From: an uncultured Anaerolineales bacterium
Lineage (GTDB): Bacteria > Chloroflexota > Anaerolineae > Aggregatilineales > Aggregatilineaceae
NCBI GenBank assembly: GCA_937135955.1
Contig: CAKZOB010000066.1
Location: forward strand, 1-55,834
Direction: 5' to 3'
Length of the DNA: 55,834 nucleotides
In this document: positions 16,171-24,659 of the stretch, one piece after another
Layout: each line of letters opens with the position of its first letter
Numbering within the stretch: position 1 is the stretch's first letter
Notes under the pieces: model-generated
The model's database searches: none
Told to the model about the DNA's origin: nothing
The model's input: the letters and a program-made list of their open reading frames with translations, nothing else
Position numbers and translations under genes: made by a program

Positions 16171-18303
16171 ATGTATCAACTGATCCACAAGCCGACTTTC
16201 ACCAGACATTTCATTGACCTGAGCAAAGAGCTACAGAAACGTATTGTCAAAGACCTGGAAATCCTGGAACAATCTCCTAACAACGCCGCCAGCAAGAATA
16301 TCGAGCATCTGGGCAAGAAGCGGGAGTTGTGGACTTATCGCATCAACGACAACTTTCGCATTTTGTATGTGATCCAGGAACCATTCGTGCAGTTGCTGGA
16401 TGTGGGCACGCACGATTACATCTATGGTCTGGTGGATGGCTTCAAGAAAGGCGACGTACACAGCCTGGAGGTGCTGGGCGAGGTGCTCGACCCGACCACG
16501 CCCACCACGGCGGCAGACATCCCCAATTGGCCCATCACCCACCCGCCACAATTCCCTCAGAAGGCCAACGGCGGCGCGCCGCAACCGACCGGCAAGCTCC
16601 TGCCGATGGAAATCACGGCGGAGGTACTGCAACGCCTGGGGATTCCGGAGGTCTATCACCAGGAGCTGATCGCCTGCCAGACAGAAGATGACTTCACAAA
16701 CCTGACGCTACCCGTAGACATCTTCGACAGGGTGTATGACTGGCTCTACAACCGCCCTACCCTGGCCGAGATCGCGCAAGAACCCAACTACGTCCTCAAA
16801 GAGCCGGAAGACCTGCAGCGCTACGCCGATGGCGACCTGCTGGGCTTTCTGCTGCTGCTCGACGAGGAGCAAAAGCCGCTGATAGACTTCGCCCTCTCTG
16901 GCCCCACGCTGGTCAAGGGCGGGCCTGGCTCTGGCAAGAGCACCATTGCGCTCTACCGGGTGGCAGAGATCGTCACCAAACCAGCCCTGCAGGGCCTGAA
17001 TCGGCGCGTTCTCTTCACCACCTACACCAACGCGCTGGTGAGAGCTTCGGAGCAACTGTTGCAGCAACTGCTCGGCGAACTTCCACCAGAGCTAGTAGTC
17101 AGCACGCTCGACAACGTCGCCATGGAGATCGTGAGAGGAGTCAGCGGGCAGGAGCCAGTCATGGCGCGCGATACAGACTGGGATGCCGCCCTCAACAGCG
17201 CTCGCACGGTCCTTTCTGGCCTGGCGGACCCGGTCTTGCAGCGCGTGCTCGACCGGCGCGGGCCGTTTTCCGAGAGCTACCTGAGAGAAGAAATCGAGTG
17301 GATCATCGAGGGGCAGGGCTTGCTGTCGCTGGGTGATTACCTGGCTGCGCCACGGATCGGCCGTCAGCGCCCCCTGGATGTCAACCTGCGCCGGGCCATG
17401 TGGCAGATCTATGAGCACGTCAGCGACTTTTTCGCCAGCAATGGCTTCATGTCGTGGGGGCGGTTGCGGCAGCAAGCGCTCGCCTATCTGGAAGAGCCGC
17501 GCTGGCAGCAAACCTATGGCGGATACGATTACGTCTTCGTGGACGAAGCACAAGACCTGACGCCGGTCGCGCTGCGCCTGTGTCTGCGCCTGTGCAACAG
17601 CCCCACCGGCTTGTTCCTGACTGCCGATCAGGGGCAATCGCTCTATAACAAGGGCTTCTCGTGGCAGCGCGTGCACAACGACCTGCGCTTTGCCGGGCGA
17701 ACGCGCCTGCTGAAGCGCAACTACCGCACCACGCGGCAGATTGCCGAGGCAGCGCACGCCTTTCTGCACAGGTCACAGGCGGGCGATGTCGAGACGCTCG
17801 ACCAGAAATACGTGCACAGCGGGCCGCGCCCGCGCGTCTTCGGGGGGCGCGATGAGAAGGAACAGGTAGACTGGCTCTACAGGGAGTTGCACGCGGCCAT
17901 GCGGCACTGTCGGCAGGGGTGGCCCGCGGTGGCCATCCTGGTGCCCAACACTCGGCTGGCCGAGCGCATCACCGCCTATCTTACAGCGCACAACGTTCCG
18001 GCTGCCTTCGTCAGAGGCCAGAGCCTCGACCTGGCCGCGCCATACGCCAAGGTGATGACCATTCACTCCGCCAAGGGGCTGGAATTTCCCATCGTGGCCG
18101 TGCCATTCCTCAACCAGAACGAGCTACCGCGCTGGCTCGATCCCAACGCCGCCGATTATCAGGAGGAACTCGAAGAGCAGCGCCGCCTGTTCTACGTGGC
18201 CTGCACGCGCGCCATGCGGCATCTGTTCATCACCTATGACCTGGCATCGCCGTCACCGTTTGTGCGGGAACTGGCCGCGGAGTGGTGGGAGGTGGCACAA
18301 TAA
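16171..18303 (+). CDS. RelE/ParE-like toxin domain fused to a UvrD-type SF1 helicase
   Basis: A 710-residue fusion. Residues 1-88 match the RelE/YafQ toxin fold: MYQLIHKPTFTRHFIDLSKE, then ELWTYRINDNFRILYVI and DVGTHDYIYGL. A Pro-rich hinge (about 105-142) and a helical linker follow. From about residue 230 there is a superfamily 1A helicase: Walker A GGPGSGKST (250-258), Walker B VFVDEAQD (about 455-462), LTADQGQSLY, KRNYRTTRQI, motif V TIHSAKGLEF (about 630) and motif VI RRLFYVACTRA. All helicase motifs look intact. The usual RelE Arg of the VGHRRxVY block is Thr-His here (VGTHDYIY), so RNase activity may be altered. No antitoxin gene is adjacent. Roles in defence, transcription-translation conflict or RNA/DNA repair are all possible; I know of no defined function. 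Confidence 0.85.
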   Translation: MYQLIHKPTFTRHFIDLSKELQKRIVKDLEILEQSPNNAASKNIEHLGKKRELWTYRINDNFRILYVIQEPFVQLLDVGTHDYIYGLVDGFKKGDVHSLEVLGEVLDPTTPTTAADIPNWPITHPPQFPQKANGGAPQPTGKLLPMEITAEVLQRLGIPEVYHQELIACQTEDDFTNLTLPVDIFDRVYDWLYNRPTLAEIAQEPNYVLKEPEDLQRYADGDLLGFLLLLDEEQKPLIDFALSGPTLVKGGPGSGKSTIALYRVAEIVTKPALQGLNRRVLFTTYTNALVRASEQLLQQLLGELPPELVVSTLDNVAMEIVRGVSGQEPVMARDTDWDAALNSARTVLSGLADPVLQRVLDRRGPFSESYLREEIEWIIEGQGLLSLGDYLAAPRIGRQRPLDVNLRRAMWQIYEHVSDFFASNGFMSWGRLRQQALAYLEEPRWQQTYGGYDYVFVDEAQDLTPVALRLCLRLCNSPTGLFLTADQGQSLYNKGFSWQRVHNDLRFAGRTRLLKRNYRTTRQIAEAAHAFLHRSQAGDVETLDQKYVHSGPRPRVFGGRDEKEQVDWLYRELHAAMRHCRQGWPAVAILVPNTRLAERITAYLTAHNVPAAFVRGQSLDLAAPYAKVMTIHSAKGLEFPIVAVPFLNQNELPRWLDPNAADYQEELEEQRRLFYVACTRAMRHLFITYDLASPSPFVRELAAEWWEVAQ

Positions 18304-18318
18304 CGCCTGTGCATTCGG

Positions 18319-19398
18319 ATGATCTCACCGGCCCAGGCGATGAATGTTTCCGCTGACGAAGTGCTCCAACAGGCCGCCGCGCTCGGCTTCACCGAGGCGG
18401 GCATCGTGCCAGCGCAGCCGTCGCCCTGGCTGGAAGCCTATCAGCGCTGGATTGCGGCGGGCATGCATGGCGAGATGGGCTACCTGGCCCGCCCCGACCG
18501 GCTGGCCCGCCGCATCGATCTCAACGTCATCCTGCCCGGCGTGCGCTCGGTGATTGTGGTGGCGCTCAACTACGCGCCGCCCCCCATCCCGCCGTCCGTG
18601 CTGACCGATCCCCGCCGCGGGCGCATCTCCAACTATGCCTGGGGAGCCGACTATCATGCGGTGATGACGCCGCGCCTGCAGGCCCTGGCCGACTGGTTGC
18701 GCGAGCGAGCGGGCGTGGAGGTCGCCTGCCGCGTCTATGTGGACACTGGCGCAATCCTGGAGCGCGATCACGCACAGATGGCCAGGCTGGGCTTCATCGG
18801 CAAGAACACCATGCTGATCCACCCCCGACGCGGCTCGTATCTGTTCCTGGGCGAAGTGCTGACCACGCTCTCCTTCGCCGACAGCAGCCGCGTAGGCCGC
18901 GCGACCATGTGCGGGACGTGCACGCGCTGCCTGAGTATCTGCCCGACAGGCGCGTTCCCTCGACCGTATGTGCTCGACGCGCGGCGCTGCATCAGTTACC
19001 TGACCATCGAATTGAAAGGCTCAATCCCGCCAGAACTGCGTCCGTTGCTGGGCAACTGGGTCTACGGCTGCGACCTCTGTCAGGAAGTCTGCCCCTTCAC
19101 ACGCAAGTTCTCGACGCCCACCGGAGAGCGCGCTTTCTGGCCCGCCGACCTCGATCGGGCTGCGCCGCCGCTGGCCGATCTGCTGGCGCTGGACGAGGAG
19201 AACTTCGCGCGGCGCTTTGGTGGCTCGGCGATCGAGCGCATCGGGCGGGCGCGGCTGGTGCGCAATGCCTGCGTGGCCGCAGGCAACAGCGGCCTGGCCG
19301 ACTTCGCGCCGCAGCTCGAACACCTGACCCGCTACGATGAGTCCGAACTGGTACGCGAACACGCAGCCTGGGCACTGGTACAACTAGAGCGAGCCTGA
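18319..19398 (+). CDS. queG: Epoxyqueuosine reductase
   Basis: A 359-residue cobalamin-dependent iron-sulfur enzyme reducing epoxyqueuosine to queuosine, the last step of tRNA wobble base Q synthesis. Two 4Fe-4S clusters are visible as CGTCTRCLSICPT and CDLCQEVCP. The cobalamin-binding region has ARLGFIGKNTMLIHPRRGSY. A C-terminal HEAT-like segment (LEHLTRYDESELVREHAAWA) is typical of longer QueG. The start at 18319 lies 15 bases after the helicase stop, so the two may be co-transcribed; an ATG at 18340 is an alternative. No other queuosine gene is in the window. A strong hairpin follows the stop. Confidence 0.92.
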   Translation: MISPAQAMNVSADEVLQQAAALGFTEAGIVPAQPSPWLEAYQRWIAAGMHGEMGYLARPDRLARRIDLNVILPGVRSVIVVALNYAPPPIPPSVLTDPRRGRISNYAWGADYHAVMTPRLQALADWLRERAGVEVACRVYVDTGAILERDHAQMARLGFIGKNTMLIHPRRGSYLFLGEVLTTLSFADSSRVGRATMCGTCTRCLSICPTGAFPRPYVLDARRCISYLTIELKGSIPPELRPLLGNWVYGCDLCQEVCPFTRKFSTPTGERAFWPADLDRAAPPLADLLALDEENFARRFGGSAIERIGRARLVRNACVAAGNSGLADFAPQLEHLTRYDESELVREHAAWALVQLERA

Positions 19399-19408
19399 GG
19401 CGGAAAAC

Positions 19409-19441
19409 TCAGCGCACGACGTGTGGGACGTCGTGCGCTGA
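19409..19441 (+). terminator. Strong hairpin after queG
   Basis: A perfect 14-bp stem TCAGCGCACGACGT (19409-19422) / ACGTCGTGCGCTGA (19428-19441) with a 5-base GTGGG loop. No U-tract follows on the plus strand, but the minus reading ends in GTTTTCC. It probably blocks read-through in one or both directions. Confidence 0.6.
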
Positions 19442-19963
19442 AGCACAAGGAGGAAAACATTGGCGCAACTCTGCGCAAAAAGGGGTAAAGTCTTAAGCAA
19501 TTCTCTTTCCGCTAGCCACACTTTCATCGTATCTCAGAACCGAACTCTTGACTTGTGACAACCTGCACTTAGAACAGAGCTAGCTGTCACAACCTGTTCT
19601 GAACCCTCCCGCAACGGAAATGCTGCATCCGGACTCCCCAACCAGATGCAGCATTCACTAAAAAATATTAGGAGGTAAGGAGGCAGAAGAGAAACACCGT
19701 CCCAGGCTTGAGACTGATCGTCTCCAGCCTACCTGCTGTCACACACCCCTAGCATAGTCCGCCGCCTCTTGCCCCAACAGTTCCCAAACACCCGATAAAC
19801 CTGTGACTTTTGTCACAAGGCTTGCCCGCGCCTTCTTGGTGTAACCGTCCAAAGCCCAGGGTATCGCATCGGGGCGAATTACGGTATGATGAAACCCAAT
19901 CCTGCCCGTGTACTGGAGGCAGATACGGACTTCCGCAACGGTTCGTCTGGAGGATAGGCGCTC
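19442..19963. other. 522-base gene-free region with hairpins and operator-like sites
   Basis: No coding frame here looks real. It holds a direct repeat (TGTGACAACCTG at about 19555 and TGTCACAACCTG at about 19587) and a perfect 11-bp hairpin AATGCTGCATC (19620-19630) / GATGCAGCATT (19646-19656) followed by CACTAAAAAATATT. An SD-like AGGAGGTAAGGAGG near 19671 has no ATG after it. There is also a small inverted repeat GAGAC-TGATC-GTCTC and an exact CRP-type palindrome at 19802. It could contain a small RNA or a long leader for the lipoprotein gene; nothing proves either. Confidence 0.5.
19802..19817. promoter_or_regulatory. Exact CRP-consensus palindrome
   Basis: TGTGA-CTTTTG-TCACA matches the CRP consensus TGTGA-N6-TCACA at all ten fixed positions. 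It is about 150 bases upstream of the lipoprotein gene at 19964. The regulator itself is not in the window. Confidence 0.55.
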
Positions 19964-20398
19964 ATGCGGCACAAGCTGACTCTGAGGTCTCTGGCGGTGA
20001 TGGCGCTGCTGCTGATCGTCGGGCTGACAGCCTGCAGCGACGAGACGGTGCGCTCGGTGTACACTGCCGCTGGTGACGGTTCCACCCCCAAAGACCTGGT
20101 CAAGACCACTACTTTCCGCGGCGATGACGACCTGAACGTGGTGGTGCGGCTCGGCTCGCACAACCGCGAACTGGCTGTCTCAGCGGTGTTCACTGGCCCG
20201 GCGGGCGAGGTCTACACCACGGACGCCCTGGAAGCCGACGACAAGGTGGTAGAGGTGGTGCTGGGTCTAGACTGGGAGGGACAGGGAGCGGTCTTCTGGA
20301 CGCCGGGCGAGTGGCGCGTAGATATCTATGTAGACAACGCGCTGGAGAAGACGGCGCATTTCACCGTCGAACAGACTGCGCTCTCGCCAGAGGGATGA
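19964..20398 (+). CDS. Small lipoprotein of unknown function
   Basis: A 144-residue exported lipoprotein: MRHKLTLRSLAVMALLLIVG, then LTAC as lipobox (Cys at about 24). The mature part of about 120 residues appears to be an all-beta domain (LNVVVRLGSHNRELAVSAVF; GEWRVDIYVDNALEKTAHFT). The ending resembles a bacterial Ig-like or ligand-sensing sandwich; I cannot name a family. GGAGG lies ten bases before the ATG. It lies about 100 bases upstream of glutamate dehydrogenase on the same strand, and a CRP-like site lies 150 bases upstream. Confidence 0.75.
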   Translation: MRHKLTLRSLAVMALLLIVGLTACSDETVRSVYTAAGDGSTPKDLVKTTTFRGDDDLNVVVRLGSHNRELAVSAVFTGPAGEVYTTDALEADDKVVEVVLGLDWEGQGAVFWTPGEWRVDIYVDNALEKTAHFTVEQTALSPEG

Positions 20399-20496
20399 GA
20401 CAGATCAGCGCAGGCAGTCGGAAAGGAGGTGGATCGTCTGGCCGGCGATCTTTTTGGTTCAAAGCGATGACAGAGTGGCAAGGAGCAGGCAAGACC

Positions 20497-21774
20497 ATGG
20501 GATTAGAAGCACAGGTAACGCGACATATCAACCCTTACGAAGTGGCGCTCGCCCAATATGATCGAGCTGTTGAATATCTGAAATTACCGCGAGGCATAAA
20601 AGAATTTCTGCGCGTCCCCAAACGCGAGCTACATGTAAACTTTCCCGTCCGTATGGACAATGGCGATATTCGCATTTTTACCGGCTACCGCGTCCATCAC
20701 AACACCGTGCTGGGGCCGTCGAAAGGCGGTATCCGCTACGCGCCGCGCGTAGACATTGACGAGGTGCGCGCCCTGGCCATGTGGATGACCTGGAAATGCG
20801 CGCTGGTCAACCTGCCCTTCGGCGGGGCCAAAGGTGCGGTAGTCTGCGACCCCCTGACCATGAGCGCCGGTGAACTGGAACGGCTCACCCGCCGCTATGC
20901 CAGCGAGATTTCCCTGTTCATCAGCCCACACGGCGATATCCCCGCGCCAGACATGGGCACCAACTCGCAGATCATGGCCTGGATCATGGATACCTACAGC
21001 ATGACAGTCGGCTATTCGGTGCCCGCCATCGTCACCGGCAAGCCAATCAACATCGGCGGCAGTCAGGGGCGCACCGAAGCGACCGGGCGCGGCGTGGTGA
21101 TCTGCATGGACGAGGCCCTGCACCGCATGGGGCACAGCGATCCCTCCAGGATTCGCGTGGCGATCCAGGGCTTCGGCAACGTCGGCTCGCACGCCGCCCG
21201 CATTGCGCACGAACTGGGGTACAGGGTAATCGCCGTCAGCGATGTCAGCGGCGGCTACTTCAACGGCGACGGCCTGGATATTCCCGATGTGCTGGCCTAC
21301 ACCGCCACCAGCGAACATCATCTGCTCAAAGGGTATCCGCACGCCGACCCGATCAGCAACGCCGAGTTGCTGGCGCTGGACTGCGACGTACTGGCCCCCT
21401 GCGCTCTGGAAAATCAGATCACCGGAGACAACGCCGAGCAGGTGAAAGCGTTCCTGATCGTTGAAGGGGCGAACGGCCCCACCACGCCCGAAGCCGACGA
21501 CATCCTGGCCCGCAAAGGGGTGGAGATCATCCCCGACATCCTGGCCAACGCGGGCGGCGTGACCGTCTCCTACTTCGAGTGGGTACAGGGCCTGCAATCG
21601 TTCTTCTGGGACATCGAGGAAGTCAACCGCCAACTGCGGCGGGTGCTCATCCGCGCCTACGACGAAGTGACGCGCGTGCGCCATCAGTACGGCGTAGACA
21701 TGCGCACCGCGGCGCAGATCACGGCCATCAAGCGCGTCGGCGAAGCGACGCTCACGCGGGGTATCTACCCGTAG
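20497..21774 (+). CDS. gdhA: Glutamate dehydrogenase
   Basis: A 425-residue Glu/Leu/Phe/Val dehydrogenase that interconverts glutamate and 2-oxoglutarate plus ammonia. The glutamate-binding and catalytic block is GPSKGGIRYAPRVDIDEVRA with PFGGAKGAVVCDP (catalytic Lys region). The Rossmann motif is IQGFGNVGSHAARIA. Length and sequence fit the hexameric 410-430 residue class (GudB/RocG-like). Cofactor preference is not certain. The ATG at 20497 follows AAGGAGC; an earlier in-frame ATG at 20467 and the frame back to 20311, which overlaps the lipoprotein gene, are less likely. A U-rich terminator follows. Confidence 0.92.
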   Translation: MGLEAQVTRHINPYEVALAQYDRAVEYLKLPRGIKEFLRVPKRELHVNFPVRMDNGDIRIFTGYRVHHNTVLGPSKGGIRYAPRVDIDEVRALAMWMTWKCALVNLPFGGAKGAVVCDPLTMSAGELERLTRRYASEISLFISPHGDIPAPDMGTNSQIMAWIMDTYSMTVGYSVPAIVTGKPINIGGSQGRTEATGRGVVICMDEALHRMGHSDPSRIRVAIQGFGNVGSHAARIAHELGYRVIAVSDVSGGYFNGDGLDIPDVLAYTATSEHHLLKGYPHADPISNAELLALDCDVLAPCALENQITGDNAEQVKAFLIVEGANGPTTPEADDILARKGVEIIPDILANAGGVTVSYFEWVQGLQSFFWDIEEVNRQLRRVLIRAYDEVTRVRHQYGVDMRTAAQITAIKRVGEATLTRGIYP

Positions 21775-21784
21775 AAAATCTTCG

Positions 21785-21840
21785 CCACAGAGATAGAGAT
21801 GCTGAGAACGCAGGGGAGTTTCATTCCTCTGCGTTTTTTT
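21785..21840 (+). terminator. Terminator of glutamate dehydrogenase, built from a degenerate family A repeat
   Basis: The stem is AACGCAGGGGA (21807-21817) / TCCTCTGCGTT (21825-21835), 11 bp with one G-U pair and a 7-base loop, running into TTTTTTT to 21840. The preceding CGCCACAGAGATAGAGATG and the stem bases match the CGCAGAG repeat pattern, so this terminator seems derived from that family. Confidence 0.75.
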
Positions 21841-21858
21841 GCGTTACTGCACGAGGAA

Positions 21859-22083
21859 TCAGGCAATGCGACGGGAGTGCATCACCTCCGCCGCGTCAAC
21901 CGGGCGTACCTGATGCGCTTCAACGGTGATTACATCGAGCGTGTGACCATCCAAAGCGAAGATTTCCACCTCGTACCCCGCGCCTTCCCCATGTACCATG
22001 ACCACGACCCCCACATCGCCGGCTTTCAGCCCGCGCTCTGGAAAGTCAACGGTTAGCACAACGCGCTCATGTTCCTTGATCAT
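21859..22083 (-). CDS. DUF4926 domain protein
   Basis: A 74-residue protein matching DUF4926 along its whole length: MIKEHERVVLTVDFPERGLK, then AGDVGVVVMVHGEGAGYEVE and VITVEAHQVRPV. It is probably a small SH3-like barrel. GGAGG lies six bases before the ATG. The start overlaps the 3' end of the broken DUF6883 gene by 17 bases. As I recall, DUF4926 and DUF6883 genes often sit together; the function is unknown. Its intact frame, despite the partner's damage, suggests it may be used on its own or that the damage is recent. Confidence 0.8.
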   Translation of the reverse strand: MIKEHERVVLTVDFPERGLKAGDVGVVVMVHGEGAGYEVEIFALDGHTLDVITVEAHQVRPVDAAEVMHSRRIA

Positions 22084-22423
22084 CGCCGCCCTCCACAGGA
22101 TACGCTGTCACCAACTGCGGCACACTTTCGCCATCAGGTATAAACCACACGACACGCACTACCGGCTTGCACCCGACTGGAGTTTCTAGCTTCCCTTCAA
22201 TGACATAGCGGGTCCCGAACCTGGTTTGTTCCATTTTTACCACGTCGTGAGCGCGTGCGTGCTCAACCAACGCCTACGCCAACACATTCCACTCCGTCAC
22301 CGAAAAGCCAAAGTGTTTGAAAAACAAAGCCTTTCCACGTCCCTCCTGATGAGTTTCATCCAACAAGTACGCCGTGAATTTCGCTTCTACCAGAATAGCC
22401 TGTTCGACATTGGGCAGTTTCAT
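22067..22423 (-). pseudogene. DUF6883 protein gene interrupted by an in-frame amber codon
   Basis: Reading from the ATG at 22423 gives MKLPNVEQAILVEAKFTAYL, continuing through RGKALFFKHFGFSVTEWNVLA. A TAG follows at 22276-22274, then in the same frame ALVEHARAHDVVKMEQTRFG and VRVVWFIPDGESVPQLVTAY. Both halves match DUF6883 as one continuous domain, so the stop is a point change (CAG to TAG would restore Gln). The C-terminal half can be read from a TTG at 22270, but the domain would be split. The gene begins 12 bases after the TPR gene's stop. It could be a real nonsense mutation or a sequencing error. Confidence 0.8.
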
Positions 22424-22435
22424 GCCGGTAATTTC

Positions 22436-24613
22436 TCACCCCGCCTGATCGCCCGCCAGTTGCCTGGCGAGCCGTTCCGCAGCAGGCGAGTGCAGAATGG
22501 CATAAAGGCGCTGCGCCTCGGTGTAGTGACGCACCGCCAGGGCCTCATCTCCATGAGCGCGGGCGATGTCGCCCAAGGCTTCGGCGGCCTCGGCCATGCC
22601 ACGCTGATAAGTCATCCTGCGCCCCTGGCTCTCGGCGGAAGTTGCCAGCGTCCAGGCTTCGTCCAGGCGACCCTGGCGGGCGTAGAGGGTAGCCAGCCGC
22701 GCCTTGGCTCGTGTGTTGGTCTCCAGATCGCCCGCCTGTTTGCTGCCGCGCACCGCGGCTTCCAGCAGTTCCGCCGCTTCGTCCAGGCGGCCCAGTGCAG
22801 CGAATGTCTCGGCGGCGTCGGCCTGGAAGAGCGCCAGCCAGCGCGTGTTGCCCAGGGCGGTTGCTGCGGCCAGGGCCTGCTTGTGCAGGGTGCACGCCGT
22901 CTCGTAGTCTTGCAGAAAGTAGTACGTGTGCGCCAGATTGTTGGTCTGTACAGCGATCATCAACGTGTCGTCGAGCTCGCGGCTGAGCTTGAGCGCGCGT
23001 TCCAGCCGCTCGATGGCGGTCTGCAGGCGACCCGTCAGCGAATAGAACCAGCCTAGGTTACCCAACCGCAGGCTTTCGGCGCGTTTGTCGCCTGCGGCGT
23101 GCGCAATGTCTATGGCTTCGTTGTAGAATGCCTGCGCCGTCTCGACATCGCCGAATTCGGTGTAGAGCGTGGCCGCATTGGCCAGCACCAGGCCGCGCGT
23201 GGGCGGATGATTGATGTGGTTCAGCAACACCAGCGCCTTTTCATATTCGTCCAAGGCCCCTTTCAGGTCGCCCCCTTCGCGCTTGGCCTGGGCCATATCG
23301 CAGCGCAGACGGGCCAGTTGCGCCTGATGACCGTTGATCTGCCCGTTCTCCAGCAGGCGCAGGGCTTCGTTCCACAGTTCCAGGGCCTGCTCGCGCTCGC
23401 CACGCTGCGCGGCGAGCGTCCCCAGCAGATGGTAGACCTCCGCCTGCCGGTGCGGCTCGACCCCTTCGCGAACCAGCGCCAAAGCCCGCTGCACGTAGTC
23501 CGCGGCCTGCTGCTGATCGCCCAGGCGCAGAGCCGCAGTACTCAGCGTGAGCAGGATTTGCAGGTGTTCGTTGCGGTCGGTCAGACGACCATTCTCATAG
23601 TAATTCAGCGCCTCGTCCAGGAAGCTGCGAGCGCGGGCGTAGTTGCCCATGCCGTGCGCGGCCATGCCCAGGCGGGTGAGCGCCATGGCTTCGTGCGCCG
23701 CGTTGCCGGTGCTGCGCGCCTGCGCCAGGGCGCGCGTGGCGTATTCCTCGGCCTGGGCACTGTTGCCCAGGCGCTGAAAGGCAGCGGTGAGTTCCAGCGC
23801 GCTGTTCATGAAAAATTCCGGCGGCTGATTGCCCAGGCGCAGAGCCAGGTTTTCGGCAGCCTGCAGATGGGTGACGGCCTGGTTGAAATCGCCGCTGCTC
23901 AGTTCCAGGCGGGCCAGCGCCTGCAACCAGCGCAGTTCCTGTTCGGCCTGCCCAGCCTGACGGGCCAGATGTACCGCCTGTTGCAGCAACTTGAGGGCGC
24001 TGGTGCGCTCGCCTGCGGCCAGCGTCGCTTCGGCCAACGCCCCCAGCAGGCGCGCGGCCAGGTGCACCAGCCCGCCCGTCTGCGCGGCTACAACGGCATC
24101 CTTGAGCAGGTATTGGGCATAGCTGGGGTTGTCCTGCTTGAGGTAGTCCCGCGCCAGATTCTCCAGCGTCAGGACGATGCCCTCGGTATGGTTGGCCCGC
24201 CGCGCCGCCTCCAGCGCCTGCTGATGATAGGTCTGCGCGATGCCCCATTGCTCCCGCTTGGCGTAGAAGGTGCCCAGGTTGTTCAGGCAACGGGCCAGGG
24301 CGCGCGCCTCGTTCAGCTCGCGGGCGATGCTCAGCGCCTCTTCCAACACGGGCTGCGCGGAGTCGAAATCGCCCCGTTCCACATACACCGCAGCGATCCC
24401 GCTCAGGAAGTATTCCACGCTGGCCTTTTCCCCTACAGTGCGGGCCAGCGTCAGGCCACGCTGATAGGTCTCCAGCGCAGTGTCCAGAAAGCCCTGTTCG
24501 AAGGCGGTAGCCCCTGTCTCCAGCAGTATGTTGATCTCCTGCTGCGCGGGCGTCAGCGCGACCGCAGCAGGCGAAGGAGTATCTCCCAACAGGCGCTTCA
24601 GAAACTTTGGCAT
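22436..24613 (-). CDS. Large TPR-repeat protein
   Basis: A 725-residue soluble protein made almost wholly of tetratricopeptide repeats, about 17-18 units of 34-40 residues. Examples are ALETYQRGLTLARTVGEKAS, CLNNLGTFYAKREQWGIAQT and ESLRLGNLGWFYSLTGRLQT. There is no signal peptide, membrane span or catalytic domain. This is a scaffold or partner-binding solenoid of the kind found near signalling NTPases or CHAT proteins, but none is adjacent. AAGGAT precedes the ATG at 24613. It follows the phosphodiesterase-like gene by 46 bases and probably shares its transcript. Confidence 0.82.
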   Translation of the reverse strand: MPKFLKRLLGDTPSPAAVALTPAQQEINILLETGATAFEQGFLDTALETYQRGLTLARTVGEKASVEYFLSGIAAVYVERGDFDSAQPVLEEALSIARELNEARALARCLNNLGTFYAKREQWGIAQTYHQQALEAARRANHTEGIVLTLENLARDYLKQDNPSYAQYLLKDAVVAAQTGGLVHLAARLLGALAEATLAAGERTSALKLLQQAVHLARQAGQAEQELRWLQALARLELSSGDFNQAVTHLQAAENLALRLGNQPPEFFMNSALELTAAFQRLGNSAQAEEYATRALAQARSTGNAAHEAMALTRLGMAAHGMGNYARARSFLDEALNYYENGRLTDRNEHLQILLTLSTAALRLGDQQQAADYVQRALALVREGVEPHRQAEVYHLLGTLAAQRGEREQALELWNEALRLLENGQINGHQAQLARLRCDMAQAKREGGDLKGALDEYEKALVLLNHINHPPTRGLVLANAATLYTEFGDVETAQAFYNEAIDIAHAAGDKRAESLRLGNLGWFYSLTGRLQTAIERLERALKLSRELDDTLMIAVQTNNLAHTYYFLQDYETACTLHKQALAAATALGNTRWLALFQADAAETFAALGRLDEAAELLEAAVRGSKQAGDLETNTRAKARLATLYARQGRLDEAWTLATSAESQGRRMTYQRGMAEAAEALGDIARAHGDEALAVRHYTEAQRLYAILHSPAAERLARQLAGDQAG

Positions 24614-24659
24614 GACCCCATCCTTACCCAGAAAACGCCCGTCCCAAAGGCGGGCCGCG

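Noticed and set aside
19667-19740. SD-like AGGAGGTAAGGAGG suggesting a small gene
   Set aside because: No ATG or GTG follows at usable spacing; a TTG frame stops after about 14 codons.
20311-20496. Upstream extension of glutamate dehydrogenase overlapping the lipoprotein gene
   Set aside because: The extension is Arg/Gly/Ser-rich and unlike the family; ATG 20497 gives a normal N-terminus.
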